Notes: generated by a model not told the origin, from the letters alone. Shown: positions 25,731 to 34,352, numbered from the stretch's first letter. The stretch is 64,000 nt of DNA from Halorarius litoreus (GCF_024362405.1 NZ_CP101454.1:310001-374000); one strand, 5' to 3'. Program-made: numbers and translations.

Positions 25731-27121
25731 AGCAGGAGAACGAGCAGGACACAGCCGAGGCCACCGCCGACCGTCGCGAGCAGGTTGACGCCCTGGTTGT
25801 CGAGGCGACCCCCCTCGACCGTCGCGCCGAGGACGCTGTCGACGGTCATGCCGACGAAGCCGCCGAGGACGATGGCGAGCGTCTCCAGCGGGCCGAGAGC
25901 GAAGAACACGGCGGCGATGCCCGCGATGAGGCCAGCACCGACGAGCCCCGCGAGTTCCCCTTGCCACGTGACCGCCCCATCGGTTCCGGGCTCGACCCGG
26001 TCGAACGTGGTGACGAGCCGCGGGTCGTCGAACAGCCCACCGAACTCCGAGGAGAAGGTGTCCGCGAGCGCGGTGGCGACCGCCCCCGCGAACGCGAAGC
26101 GAGCGAGTTCGGGCGCGAGCCCCACGCTGTCGCTCGCCGCGAACACGAGCACGGCCACGAGCGCGACCGCGGAGTTCGCGAGGACGTTCCCCGAGCCGCG
26201 GGCGCCCTCGTTCGCCTCGGCGATACCGCGTTCGGCCTTCTCGTCGTAGCGGAACTTCGAGGCGAGGCCGCCGAGCCCGAAGAACGTGACGAGCACGGCG
26301 AACCAGCCGTAGCCGCCGAGGACGATGGCGAGCAGCGCGAGCAGGACGCCCGTGAGCATCCCGGGGACGGAGGCGGTGCCGAGCGCGTAGGCGACGTAGC
26401 CGAGGAGGATGGTAACGACGAGCCCGACCGCGAGCCGCTGGGGCGGGACGGCCACGTCGAGGCCGACGAACAGCCAGAGCAACAGTCCCACCGACAGCAT
26501 CACGAGCGGGTCGTCGCGCTCGAACAGCATCGACCGCAGGAGCGCGGCCGCGATGGCGCCCGCGGCGGCGAGGAACGCCAGCACGGCCAGTATCGTCGGC
26601 CCCGCGACGTTCGCACCGAGGTCGAGCGCCGTGACGACGTGGTCGTACGGCCGCACGCCTTCGCGGGCCGCGCCAACTGCCAGCGCGAGCACCTCGCCGA
26701 GCAGTCCCGCGAGGAACCCCCCGACGGCGAAGGCGGTGGTCGTGGCGAACGTGTCCACCCAGCGGAACTTCGAGAGTTCTGCGGCGAGGTTGCCGCCGCC
26801 GAGGACGAACACGGTACCGACGTAGACGTACGCGGGCAACCCGAACCGGGAGGCGAGGATGGCGAGCCCACCCGCGGCGAGCGCGAACCCGGCGAGCCCG
26901 TAGAGGCGCCCCTCCTCGTAGTCGCCGGGGCGCGCCAGCAGGTCGAAGAAGCGACTGTTCCGCCCGATGACGAACAGTCCCAGTCCGGCGACGACGGCGA
27001 AGGGGACGACGGCCAACACGGCCGCTACCCGCGGCGTCGGCTGCCCACCTAGCACGGGCACGACCAGCGAGAGCGCGCCAATCACGGCGAACACAGCCGC
27101 CCGCCCGAGGTTGCCGTTCAC
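25727..27121 (-). CDS. DUF92 family integral membrane protein
   Basis: A 464-aa protein with roughly 11-12 transmembrane helices. The C-terminal half is the DUF92/TMEM19 family: FFGLGGLASKFRYDEKAERG, FAFAGAVATALADTFSSEFG and LGGFVGMTVDSVLGATVEGG. The plant member VTE6 of this family acts as a phytyl-phosphate kinase, so an isoprenyl-phosphate kinase role is conceivable. The cis-prenyltransferase genes 600-1300 bp away fit that idea, but this is inference. It is the first gene of a two-gene operon with the GNAT gene. ATACTTAAG on the minus strand (about 27145-27153) may be its TATA box. Confidence 0.85.
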   Translation of the reverse strand: MNGNLGRAAVFAVIGALSLVVPVLGGQPTPRVAAVLAVVPFAVVAGLGLFVIGRNSRFFDLLARPGDYEEGRLYGLAGFALAAGGLAILASRFGLPAYVYVGTVFVLGGGNLAAELSKFRWVDTFATTTAFAVGGFLAGLLGEVLALAVGAAREGVRPYDHVVTALDLGANVAGPTILAVLAFLAAAGAIAAALLRSMLFERDDPLVMLSVGLLLWLFVGLDVAVPPQRLAVGLVVTILLGYVAYALGTASVPGMLTGVLLALLAIVLGGYGWFAVLVTFFGLGGLASKFRYDEKAERGIAEANEGARGSGNVLANSAVALVAVLVFAASDSVGLAPELARFAFAGAVATALADTFSSEFGGLFDDPRLVTTFDRVEPGTDGAVTWQGELAGLVGAGLIAGIAAVFFALGPLETLAIVLGGFVGMTVDSVLGATVEGGRLDNQGVNLLATVGGGLGCVLLVLLL

Positions 27122-27212
27122 GCCTCGTGGTTCCCCTGTCGCGCACTTAAGTATCCACCTTTCGAGGTGTCGCTAGGTGTGTTGGTCTCGCACTATTTCA
27201 GCGGCTACGGGG

Positions 27213-27630
27213 CTGATGACACCTCGAAAGCCCCCGCCCGCTCCGGTCGCGCGCAGCGCGGGAGCACAGCTCCCGTGGGCCGTGCGAACGGGCCTCCGGC
27301 CCGTGAGCAGAGCTCGCTGCGCGCTTCGCTCACTATGTTCGCTCCAGTGCTTACGTCGTCACCAGAACGCAGAGCGTTCTGGTTGGCTGCACGAGAGCGA
27401 AGATCTCGTGAACGCCGGGCTTCCCGGAGCGGGCGGCCCCTTTCAGTCCCACCCGTAATGGCTGGCCAGCCAAGCGTCGTGGATGGGACTGAGAGGGGCG
27501 ACGCGCTGGGCGTAACGAGTCGACGTAAGCACCGCAGGTGTCGCACGAGCGAACGCGAGTGCGACCCGAGGAGCGAAGCGAGGCGAATAGCCCAACGCGT
27601 CGGGGCTTTCGAGGTGGTCGCAGTTCCGTT
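27213..27630. repeat. dispersed intergenic structured element, copy 2 (expanded)
   Basis: This gene-free block is bounded by an inverted pair, GATGACACCTCGAAAGCCCC on the left and CGGGGCTTTCGAGGTGGT (27601-27618) on the right. Its right half aligns with copy 1 at 4078-4264. CGACGCGCTGGG (27499-27510) pairs with CCCAACGCGTCG (27591-27602) with one mismatch. The left half is filled with hairpins: CGGGAG/CTCCCG, ACGGGCC/GGCCCGT and CCAGAACG/CGTTCTGG. CTTTCAGTCCCACCC faces GGGACTGAGAGGG, so the whole block is nearly palindromic. The remainder of 27122-27703 has no gene. Confidence 0.65.
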
Positions 27631-27703
27631 GTCGTCCACACTGCCCCGGCAAACGCCTCCTAGCAACCGGGAAGCTTACGCCGTGGGGGAAAAACACCCG
27701 GAC

Positions 27704-28312
27704 GTGGGACTGTACGACCGGTATCTCGCCACGCGCATCCGGCTGTCGGAGGCCGACCGGCCCGAGCGGGTCGCGGTCGTCATCACCGAGCGTGACCTGC
27801 TGGAGCCGGGCGCGTACGAGACGCTCGAATCCCTGTTCCAGTGGGCGTTCGACTACGGAGCCGAGCGCGTCATGGTCTCCGTCTCCGTACTCGACCCCGA
27901 CGCGGTGCCGACGCTGCGGGGCGCGTTCGGTGACCTCGATACCCCCTTCGAGATCGCGGTCCGTGGCCCCGACGACACCGAGCCCGCGGACGCACCCGTC
28001 CAGGTCGCCATCGGCCTCGGCGGCAAAGAGGAGTTCACCAAGGCCGTCCAGTCGGTCGCCGAGGCGGTCGACCGCGGCGAACTGGACCCCGACGACATCG
28101 ACGCCGAACACATCGAGCAGCGACTGGTGTTCCCGACGCAGCCCGACCTCGTCATCAAGACCGGTGCCGAGCGCCTCTCGGATTTCATGATATGGCAGTC
28201 CGTCTACTCGGAGCTCTACTTCACGGACGTGAACTGGCGCGACTTCCGCAAGCGCGACTATCTCCGAGCGGTGCGGGATTATCAGGAGCGCCAGCGGAGA
28301 TTCGGGCGGTAG
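27704..28312 (+). CDS. non-catalytic cis-prenyltransferase-family protein
   Basis: A 202-aa member of the UPP synthase family that lacks the N-terminal catalytic DGNxR motif; the equivalent region reads VAVVITERDLL. It keeps the C-terminal substrate/dimer region (VIKTGAERLSDFMIWQSVYS, then LYFTDVNWRDF) and ends RRFGR, which contains an R-x-G motif (residues 199-201). This combination is that of the regulatory subunit in two-component cis-prenyltransferases. The catalytic UppS is encoded convergently, 157 bp away. The GTG at 27704 is favoured because homologues start V/MGLYDRYLA. Confidence 0.8.
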   Translation: MGLYDRYLATRIRLSEADRPERVAVVITERDLLEPGAYETLESLFQWAFDYGAERVMVSVSVLDPDAVPTLRGAFGDLDTPFEIAVRGPDDTEPADAPVQVAIGLGGKEEFTKAVQSVAEAVDRGELDPDDIDAEHIEQRLVFPTQPDLVIKTGAERLSDFMIWQSVYSELYFTDVNWRDFRKRDYLRAVRDYQERQRRFGR

Positions 28313-28448
28313 CCCGAATCCTGCCGGGCGAGCGCAGTGAGCCCGGGAACGGTTTGGACGGTGAGCGCAGCGAACCGTCCAAACGACGTGAGACGAACGC
28401 AGTGAGTCTCACGATTAGTCGGGCGATAGCCCGAATCCTACCGGGCGA
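28301..28448. repeat. cluster of hairpins sharing an 11-nt loop, with flanking direct repeats
   Basis: Three perfect hairpins have different stems but nearly the same loop. CCGGGC/GCCCGG (28324-28346) has loop GAGCGCAGTGA. GTTTGGACGGT/ACCGTCCAAAC (28352-28384) has loop GAGCGCAGCGA. GTGAGAC/GTCTCAC (28388-28412) has loop GAACGCAGTGA. They are flanked by a direct repeat: TAGCCCGAATCCTGCCGGGC at 28311-28330 and TAGCCCGAATCCTACCGGGC at 28427-28446. A fourth hairpin (GATTCGGGC/GCCCGAATC) covers the stop of the upstream gene. It may terminate the two convergent genes. Confidence 0.75.
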
Positions 28449-28469
28449 CCGGAGGAAGCCCAGGAACCC

Positions 28470-29375
28470 TCAGTCCGCAGTCTCCAGTTCCTCGTCGAGT
28501 TCTCCAGCCGGGAGCGACTCGCGGAACTGCCCGAGCACGCGCTTCGCTTCGGTGAGTTCCGTGTCCTTCACCGACCGGACGAGCGCGAGGGCTCGCTCGG
28601 CGCGGGTGCGACGCCACGACGCCTCGCGCGACTCGTACGTTCGGATGGCGCGCAGGAAGTCGACGCGGCGGAACTCGGGCCAGAACGGCGTGCAGAAGAA
28701 CGCGGCCGCCTCGTTGCCGTTGGCGTGCCACGGCAGGAAGTTCGAGGTGCGCTCGTCACCACCGGTTCGGATGATGAGGTCGACGTCGCGGGCGGGTTTG
28801 TCGTAGAGCCGGCGGTCGAGTTCCGCGGCGTCGATGTCGGCGGGGTCGAGGTCCCCCGTCGCCACGTCGCGCGCCACGTCGCGGGCGGCGCCGAGCAGTT
28901 CTGCACGGCCACCGTACGCGAGCGCGATGTTGAGGTGGAGGTCGTCGTACCCCTGCGTGCGCTCGTCGGCGTACGCCACGGCCTCCTGCACGCGCTCGGG
29001 GAGCATGTCGACCTCGCCGATGGCCCGGATGCGGACGCGGTTCTCGTGGACCTCCTCGCGGTCGGCGAACGCCCGGAGTTTCTGCTCGATGAGGTCGAAC
29101 AGCTCCTCGCGTTCGTGCTCGGGGCGCTCGAAGTTCTCGGTCGAGAAGGCGTAGAGCGTGAGTTCCTCGACGCCGAGGTCGCGACACCACTGGAGCAGCG
29201 CCTCGGTGGTCTCCGCGCCGGCGTGGTGGCCTTCGGTGTTCGCCTTTCCCCGTGACCGGGCGTAGCGTCGGTTGCCGTCCTGGATGACGGCGACGTGCGT
29301 CGGGACGCCGTCGATTTCTCGTTCGAGCAGTCGTTCGTAGAGGCGCAGAGAGAGGCGACGAGCCCGACGAAGCAT
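28470..29375 (-). CDS. uppS: polyprenyl diphosphate synthase (cis-prenyltransferase)
   Basis: A 301-aa catalytic UppS-family enzyme that adds cis isoprene units to make long-chain polyprenyl diphosphate, the carrier-lipid precursor for glycosylation. Motifs: [17 protein letters not shown] (catalytic Asp33), [25 protein letters not shown] and [17 protein letters not shown]. The C-terminal region continues past the point where single-subunit enzymes end in RxG, and no RxG motif is seen there. The convergent neighbour supplies one instead. A start at 29375 ([10 protein letters not shown]) fits. The extended upstream frame is not conserved. Confidence 0.93.
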   Translation of the reverse strand: MLRRARRLSLRLYERLLEREIDGVPTHVAVIQDGNRRYARSRGKANTEGHHAGAETTEALLQWCRDLGVEELTLYAFSTENFERPEHEREELFDLIEQKLRAFADREEVHENRVRIRAIGEVDMLPERVQEAVAYADERTQGYDDLHLNIALAYGGRAELLGAARDVARDVATGDLDPADIDAAELDRRLYDKPARDVDLIIRTGGDERTSNFLPWHANGNEAAAFFCTPFWPEFRRVDFLRAIRTYESREASWRRTRAERALALVRSVKDTELTEAKRVLGQFRESLPAGELDEELETAD

Positions 29376-29463
29376 TGTCGAACGGTCGCCTCGGCGGCGT
29401 ATCAGTCTTGTGCCCCTGGGAGGCGACGGGCTTTTATGGGAGAAGGGCCTCCGTTCGGTCGCA

Positions 29464-29658
29464 ATGGCGACCGGTAAGGTTGACTTCTTCAACGACACAG
29501 GCGGCTATGGCTTCATCGAGACCGAGGACTCTGACGAGGACGTGTTCTTCCACATGGAAGACGTCGGCGGTCCGGACCTCGAAGAGGGTCAGGAAGTCGA
29601 GTTCGAGATCGTGCAGGCCGACAAGGGCCCGCGCGCGAAGAACCTGAAGCGCCTGTAG
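29464..29658 (+). CDS. cspA: cold-shock domain protein
   Basis: A 64-aa single CSD protein with RNP1-like [20 protein letters not shown] and a closing [20 protein letters not shown]. It binds single-stranded nucleic acid and is thought to act as an RNA chaperone. The ATG at 29464 lies about 25 bp after a TTTTATGG tract (29431-29438), consistent with a leaderless transcript. It is divergent from uppS with an 88-bp spacer. Confidence 0.95.
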   Translation: MATGKVDFFNDTGGYGFIETEDSDEDVFFHMEDVGGPDLEEGQEVEFEIVQADKGPRAKNLKRL

Positions 29659-29792
29659 AAGGAGCGACCACACATTGGGTAGCGGTAACTGAACGCGGCG
29701 GCGTGGTTTCTACGGCGTCGGTACGAGCTGGTGAGCGGTAGCTATCGTAGCACATCGCCACCGGTTTATTCTCGCCCCCGATAGCAGCGGTG

Positions 29793-30200
29793 ATGACCGA
29801 CGCCGTCGACGATGATCTCTACGCGCGGACGAAGGCGCTGCTCGAACCCGGTGACATCCAACTCAACGGGCTCATCGTCCACACCACCTTCGGGAGCGAC
29901 GAGGAGCCGACGCTCCACCAGCTAACACTGGCGGTCGGCGACGTCATCGCCGACCACGCCGGCGTCGACCCGAGCGACACCTACGTCTACTCCGGCAACG
30001 ACGACCCCGACTTCGGCGTGAACCAACACCAGGGCCGCACGCTCGACGGCGACGACTTCGTCTGGGAGTGCCAGCAGCTCGTGCGCGACGGCACCTACGA
30101 CGTGGTCTTCTACTACGAGGCGTCGGCCGACCAGGCCGGTGTTCTCGACGACGTCGAGGCGCTCGACTACGACCTCGACGTGGTGAGCGTCGAAGGATAG
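29793..30200 (+). CDS. DUF5778-like haloarchaeal protein
   Basis: A 135-aa acidic soluble protein starting MTDAVDDDLYARTKALLEPG and containing TYVYSGNDDPDFGVNQHQG and DDFVWECQQLVRDGTYDVVF. I recognise it from memory as the haloarchaeal DUF5778 family. Its function is unknown. The first Met at 29790 adds one residue. GGTTTATTCTC at 29762-29772 is a plausible TATA element for a leaderless start. Confidence 0.65.
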   Translation: MTDAVDDDLYARTKALLEPGDIQLNGLIVHTTFGSDEEPTLHQLTLAVGDVIADHAGVDPSDTYVYSGNDDPDFGVNQHQGRTLDGDDFVWECQQLVRDGTYDVVFYYEASADQAGVLDDVEALDYDLDVVSVEG

Positions 30201-30526
30201 CGTCGACCGGCGATCCGTCGGTTCCGAGACCAAAATTGTCGAAACGATTATAGCTACGACCATCCAAGTACGTCCCAGTTGGCGCGGTGCGGCGAGCCAA
30301 GGGGCACACGACACGGTGTCCGGCGACGAGTGAGCCGAGCGACGGCAGATGTGGACCCCACCGAGACGAGCGTGCCACACGGACGGGCGGAGACGCCGTG
30401 TCCGAACGAACGCCACGGGCGGCCACCACCACGTTCACGGATGACCACCATGACACGACCCTACTTACGAGAGATCGGACCCGGCGACCGAGAGACGAGC
30501 CACCGCCCCACCCCGGAGGGAGGCCG
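30201..30526. other. spacer before HTH gene
   Basis: No gene is supported. An AT-rich tract (CAAAATTGTCGAAACGATTATAGC, in pieces, 30231-30254) is the best promoter candidate. The rest is GC-rich with a GTGTCCGGCGACGAGTGAGC-type spacer sequence. An upstream extension of the following frame into this region is not conserved-looking. Confidence 0.4.
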
Positions 30527-30886
30527 ATGAGTGGACGAGACCTCCCCGACGGCATCTCGCTCGACGAGGTGTTCACCATTCTGAGCAACGCCCGCCGCCG
30601 CCACGTCGTCGAACTGCTCGTCGAACACGACGGAGAGATGACCTTCCGCGAGCTGACCGACGCGGTCGCGAAACGGGAGTCCGAGGGACCGGTCGGCTAC
30701 GACGCGCGAAAACGCGTCTACGTTTCGCTGCGTCAGTCACACCTCCCCCGGTTGGCCGACGCGGACGTCATCGAGTACGACCGCGACCGTGGCGCCATCG
30801 AGGCCACGACGCTGCTCGACACCGTCCGGCGCCCGCTGGAGGCCGTCACGCCGATGCTGGAGTCGCCCGCGAGCACCGACGGCTGA
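30527..30886 (+). CDS. winged-helix regulator (DUF7344-like)
   Basis: A 119-aa protein with an ArsR/MarR-like winged helix: LDEVFTILSNARRRHVVELL, MTFRELTDAVAKRE and RVYVSLRQSHLPRLADADVI. This outline is common in haloarchaeal DUF7344 regulators. It is probably a small DNA-binding transcription factor. The ATG at 30527 follows GGAGGGAGG, a strong ribosome binding site. It ends 48 bp before the heme operon and could be co-transcribed with it, but no functional link is proven. Confidence 0.75.
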   Translation: MSGRDLPDGISLDEVFTILSNARRRHVVELLVEHDGEMTFRELTDAVAKRESEGPVGYDARKRVYVSLRQSHLPRLADADVIEYDRDRGAIEATTLLDTVRRPLEAVTPMLESPASTDG

Positions 30887-30934
30887 GTCGCCCGGTCCGA
30901 GGCCCTTATGCCAGGGCAGCCCCGAGTTCCGACA

Positions 30935-32002
30935 ATGTCACGCGGGGACGTCGACTACGAGTTCGACAGCGTCGACCGGGCGATTTGCAACGCGTTTCAG
31001 GGCGGGTTCCCGGTCGTCGAGCGACCGTTCGAGCCCGCGGCCGCCGCGCTCCGTGAGCGGGGCGTCGACCTGACCGCCGACGAACTGCTCGCCCGCATTC
31101 GCGAGATGGACGAGACGGGCGCCATCTCGCGGTTCGGCGCGCTCGTCAACGCCGAGGAGATCGGCGGGGCCGCCACACTCGTCGCGATGCACGCACCGCC
31201 CGAGCGCTTCGACGAGGTGGCCGAGCAGGTCAACGGCTTCCGCGAGGTCGCGCACAACTACGAGCGCGAGCACCCTCACCTCAACATGTGGTTCGTCGTC
31301 TCGGTGGCCGACCCCGACGACGTCGAGCGTGTCCTCGCTGCTATCGAGGCCGAGACCGGCCAGCCGACGTACAACATGCCGAAGCTCCGGGAGTTCCACG
31401 TCGGCGCGAAGTTCCTGCTCGACGGGCCCATCCCCGAGGGCGACGTGGACCTCTCACATCTCGGACCCGAGGTGCAGCCGACCGACCGCGACGCCATCAC
31501 CCCCGACGAGCGCGACCTCGTGCTCGAAATCCAGGGTGGCCTCCCGGTGACCGAGACCCCGTACGCCGACGTGGCCGACGCCATCGGCAAGCCGACCGAG
31601 TGGGTACTGGCGACCATCAAGCGGTTCGACGCGGAGGGGAAAGTCAGGCGTGTGGGCCTCATCCCGAACCACTACGCGCTCGGCTACACGGAGAACGGGA
31701 TGACCGTCTGGAACGTCCCCGACGACCTGGTCGACGAGGTCGGCCCCGCGGTCGCCTCGCTGGACTTCGTCACCCACTGCTACCGGCGGCCGCGCCACGA
31801 GGGCGTCTGGCCGTACAACTTCTTCGCGATGACCCACGGTCGCTCGGAGGCAGAGAGCCAAGCGCGCATCCAGGAGGTCAGAGACGTGATGGCAGACTAC
31901 TGGGACGTGCAGGAGGAGGACTGGGACTCGCTGTTCTCCACGCGCATCCTGAAGAAGACCGGCATCCGGCTGGACGAGCGCGCCGCGGCCAACACCACCT
32001 GA
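30935..32002 (+). CDS. ahb: siroheme decarboxylase, AhbA-AhbB-like fusion (Lrp/AsnC fold)
   Basis: A 355-aa protein made of two tandem AsnC/Lrp-like modules. Module 1 spans about residues 1-165 (DRAICNAFQGGFPVVERPFE; ISRFGALVNAEEIGG). Module 2 spans about 185-345 (ERDLVLEIQGGLPVTETPYA; RRVGLIPNHYALGYTENGM; CYRRPRHEGVWPYNFFAM). In the alternative heme pathway AhbA and AhbB decarboxylate siroheme to didecarboxysiroheme. The CYRRPR and HNYERE(H) segments fit that family better than a pure regulator. The genes that follow act in the same pathway. ATG 30935 is chosen over 30908. Confidence 0.85.
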   Translation: MSRGDVDYEFDSVDRAICNAFQGGFPVVERPFEPAAAALRERGVDLTADELLARIREMDETGAISRFGALVNAEEIGGAATLVAMHAPPERFDEVAEQVNGFREVAHNYEREHPHLNMWFVVSVADPDDVERVLAAIEAETGQPTYNMPKLREFHVGAKFLLDGPIPEGDVDLSHLGPEVQPTDRDAITPDERDLVLEIQGGLPVTETPYADVADAIGKPTEWVLATIKRFDAEGKVRRVGLIPNHYALGYTENGMTVWNVPDDLVDEVGPAVASLDFVTHCYRRPRHEGVWPYNFFAMTHGRSEAESQARIQEVRDVMADYWDVQEEDWDSLFSTRILKKTGIRLDERAAANTT

Positions 32003-32009
32003 CCACCAG

Positions 32010-32657
32010 ATGATTCCACTCCTGCACGACTTCGACGGCGAGACGGTCCTCGTGTTCGGCGGCGGGTCGGTGGGGGCACGCAAGGCCCGCCGATTCACCC
32101 GCGAGGCGCGCGTCGTCGTCGTCTCCCCGGCGTTCGCCGACGCGGACTTCGGTGGGGCGGAGCGCGTCCGCGAGGCCCCGACACCAGACGACGTGGGCGA
32201 CTGGCTGGACAGAGTCTCACCGGCGCTCGTCGTCGCGGCCACGGACGACGGCGCGCTCAACGCCCGCATCGAGAGCGAGGCCCGCGCGCGCTCGATACTG
32301 GTCAACCGCACGGACACACACAGCGAGCGCGACCCGGGGAGCGTCGTCGTCCCCGCCACCGTCCGCGACGGCGAGGTCGTCGTCGCCATCTCGACCGGGG
32401 GCTCTTCGCCCGCGCTGTCGAAACACCTCCGCAAGCGCATCGAAGCCAACCTCGAGGGGGCCGGCGAGATGGCCGAACTCACCGCCGACATCCGTGAGGA
32501 GCTACAGGCACGGGGGGTGCCAGCGAGCGAGCGACGAAACGCGGTTCGCGCCGTCGTCGAAAGTCGCCGTGTTTGGAAGCTTTTAGGTACACCAGGCGCT
32601 AAGCCACGCCGAACAGCGGACGATATCGTCGCCGATGTCGTCGGTGAACACTCGTGA
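32010..32657 (+). CDS. precorrin-2 dehydrogenase / sirohydrochlorin ferrochelatase-like (Met8 family)
   Basis: A 215-aa protein with an N-terminal Rossmann NAD-binding motif (ETVLVFGGGSVGARKARRF) and the Met8/CysG-N pattern LVVAATDDGALNARI, then VVAISTGGSSPALSKHLRKR. It oxidises precorrin-2 to sirohydrochlorin and may insert iron, giving siroheme for the decarboxylase encoded just upstream (7-bp gap). Its end overlaps the hemA start. Confidence 0.92.
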   Translation: MIPLLHDFDGETVLVFGGGSVGARKARRFTREARVVVVSPAFADADFGGAERVREAPTPDDVGDWLDRVSPALVVAATDDGALNARIESEARARSILVNRTDTHSERDPGSVVVPATVRDGEVVVAISTGGSSPALSKHLRKRIEANLEGAGEMAELTADIREELQARGVPASERRNAVRAVVESRRVWKLLGTPGAKPRRTADDIVADVVGEHS

Positions 32658-33997
32658 CAGGTGCATCAATCGTCTCAGGGGTCAGCGTCTCGCACACCCG
32701 CGGCTCCGTCGACGACATCGACGATGCCTGTACGGGCACCGAGGCCGAAGCGGTCGAGTCCTTGCTCTCGGAACCGGGCGTCGACGAGGCGTTCGTCCTC
32801 CAGACCTGCAACCGCGCGGAGGCGTACGTCGTCACCACCGACGCCGCAGCGGGTCGCGCGGCGCTCGACAGCTACGTCGCCGACGTGCGCCCCGACGTCG
32901 TCGGCGAACTCGACCACGAGGGCTCGCTTCGGCACCTCATGCGTGTCGCTTCGGGCCTCGACTCGCTCGTCGTCGGTGAGGACCAGATCATCGGGCAGGT
33001 CCGCACCGCCTACGAGGAATCGCGGGGCGTCGGCGGCATCGGCCCGACGCTCGACGACGCCCTCCTGAAGGCGCTCCACGTCGGCGAACGCGCGCGCACC
33101 GAGACGGCGATCAACGACGGCGTCGTCTCGCTCGGCTCCGCGGCGGTCCGACTCGCCGCCGAGGAGCGCGACCTCGGCGACGCCACCGGCCTCGTCGTCG
33201 GTGCCGGCGAGATGGGTACGCTCGCCGCGAAGGCGCTCGCGGGCGCCGTCGGCGACCTCGTCGTCGCCAACCGCACGGTCTGCCACGCCGACCACCTCGC
33301 GGAGACGCTGGACGCCGACGCCAGCGCGACGGGGCTCGACGGGCTCGCCACCGCCATCCAGAACGCCGACGTGGTCGTCTCGGCCACCGACGCACCGGGT
33401 GTGGTCGTCGACGCCGAGACGCTCCAGCAGGCGGGCGAGACGTTCGTCGTCGACCTCGCACAGCCCCGAGACGTCGAGTCGGTCGACACCGACGGCATCG
33501 AGGTCCGCGACCTCGACGACCTGCAGTCGGTCACCGACGAGACGCTCGCGGAGCGACACGCCGCCGCCGCCGAGGTCGAGGCGATGATCGACGAGGAGTT
33601 CGACCACCTGATGGCCCAGTATAAGCGCAAGCGGGCCGACCAAGTCATCGCCGCGATGTACGAGGGCGCCGAGCGGGTGAAAGCCCGCGAACTCCGCACC
33701 GCCATCTCGAAGCTGGAAGCCGAGGGTGACCTGACGGACGAACAGCGCGCGGTCGTCGAGTCGATGGCCGACGCGCTCGTCTCCCAACTGCTCGCCGCGC
33801 CGACCAAGAGCCTCCGTGACGCCGCCGAAGAGGACGACTGGTCGACGATTCACACCGCGCTCCAGCTGTTCGACCCGCACACGGACTCCGTGCCCGACAC
33901 CCTGTTTGCCGACACGACGCCCGAGCAGCTGCCCGACGAGGTGAAGGGCCAGATGCCGGCGGCGGTGCTGGACCAGCTGGTGGCCGACGACGATTAA
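32654..33997 (+). CDS. hemA: glutamyl-tRNA reductase
   Basis: A 447-aa enzyme reducing glutamyl-tRNA to glutamate-1-semialdehyde, the first committed step of tetrapyrrole synthesis. Motifs: SGVSVSHTRGSVDDI at the N-terminus, FVLQTCNRAEAYVV with the catalytic Cys, VVGEDQIIGQVR, the NADPH-binding LVVGAGEMGTLAAKAL, and a C-terminal helical dimerisation domain. It starts with GTG 32654, overlapping the previous stop (GTGA), so translation is coupled. It is the last gene of the heme operon. Confidence 0.96.
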   Translation: MTGASIVSGVSVSHTRGSVDDIDDACTGTEAEAVESLLSEPGVDEAFVLQTCNRAEAYVVTTDAAAGRAALDSYVADVRPDVVGELDHEGSLRHLMRVASGLDSLVVGEDQIIGQVRTAYEESRGVGGIGPTLDDALLKALHVGERARTETAINDGVVSLGSAAVRLAAEERDLGDATGLVVGAGEMGTLAAKALAGAVGDLVVANRTVCHADHLAETLDADASATGLDGLATAIQNADVVVSATDAPGVVVDAETLQQAGETFVVDLAQPRDVESVDTDGIEVRDLDDLQSVTDETLAERHAAAAEVEAMIDEEFDHLMAQYKRKRADQVIAAMYEGAERVKARELRTAISKLEAEGDLTDEQRAVVESMADALVSQLLAAPTKSLRDAAEEDDWSTIHTALQLFDPHTDSVPDTLFADTTPEQLPDEVKGQMPAAVLDQLVADDD

Positions 33998-34352
33998 CAC
34001 GCACTTTTTGCACCTCCTTCGCGGCCCTCCGGGCCGCTCAGTCGGGCAAAAACTTGTTCTCGTGAGGCAGGAGGCCGAACGAGAGCAGGGAAGTCGCAGT
34101 CCCGCACAGCGAGGCGAAGCCGAGCGAGCAGGAACGTCTTCCCGTGGGGAAAATATGCGCGCCTCCCTCCAGCCGCGGCGCTCCCGCTGGTCGCGCCGCG
34201 TTAGTCAGTCGGCGCTACGGCGCGGCAGAGCCGCGCCGGGAACCGCTCGGTCGTTTCACTCCCTCGCGGATGCTCCGTCGGCTGGACCTCACCGGCTGTT
34301 GAAGGTCCCATGACCGACGCCTTTTCGACCTACCCCTCCTCACTCGTCACCG
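33998..34352. other. GC-rich spacer with hairpins
   Basis: No gene is supported. A perfect hairpin GCGGCCC-TCC-GGGCCGC lies near 34020-34037, shortly after hemA, and may help end transcription. CGGCGCGGCAGAGCCGCGCC gives another at about 34216-34235. The block CGTTTCACTCCCTCGCGGATGC (in pieces, 34250-34272) is a reverse-orientation relative of sequence near 11877-11903. Confidence 0.5.
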
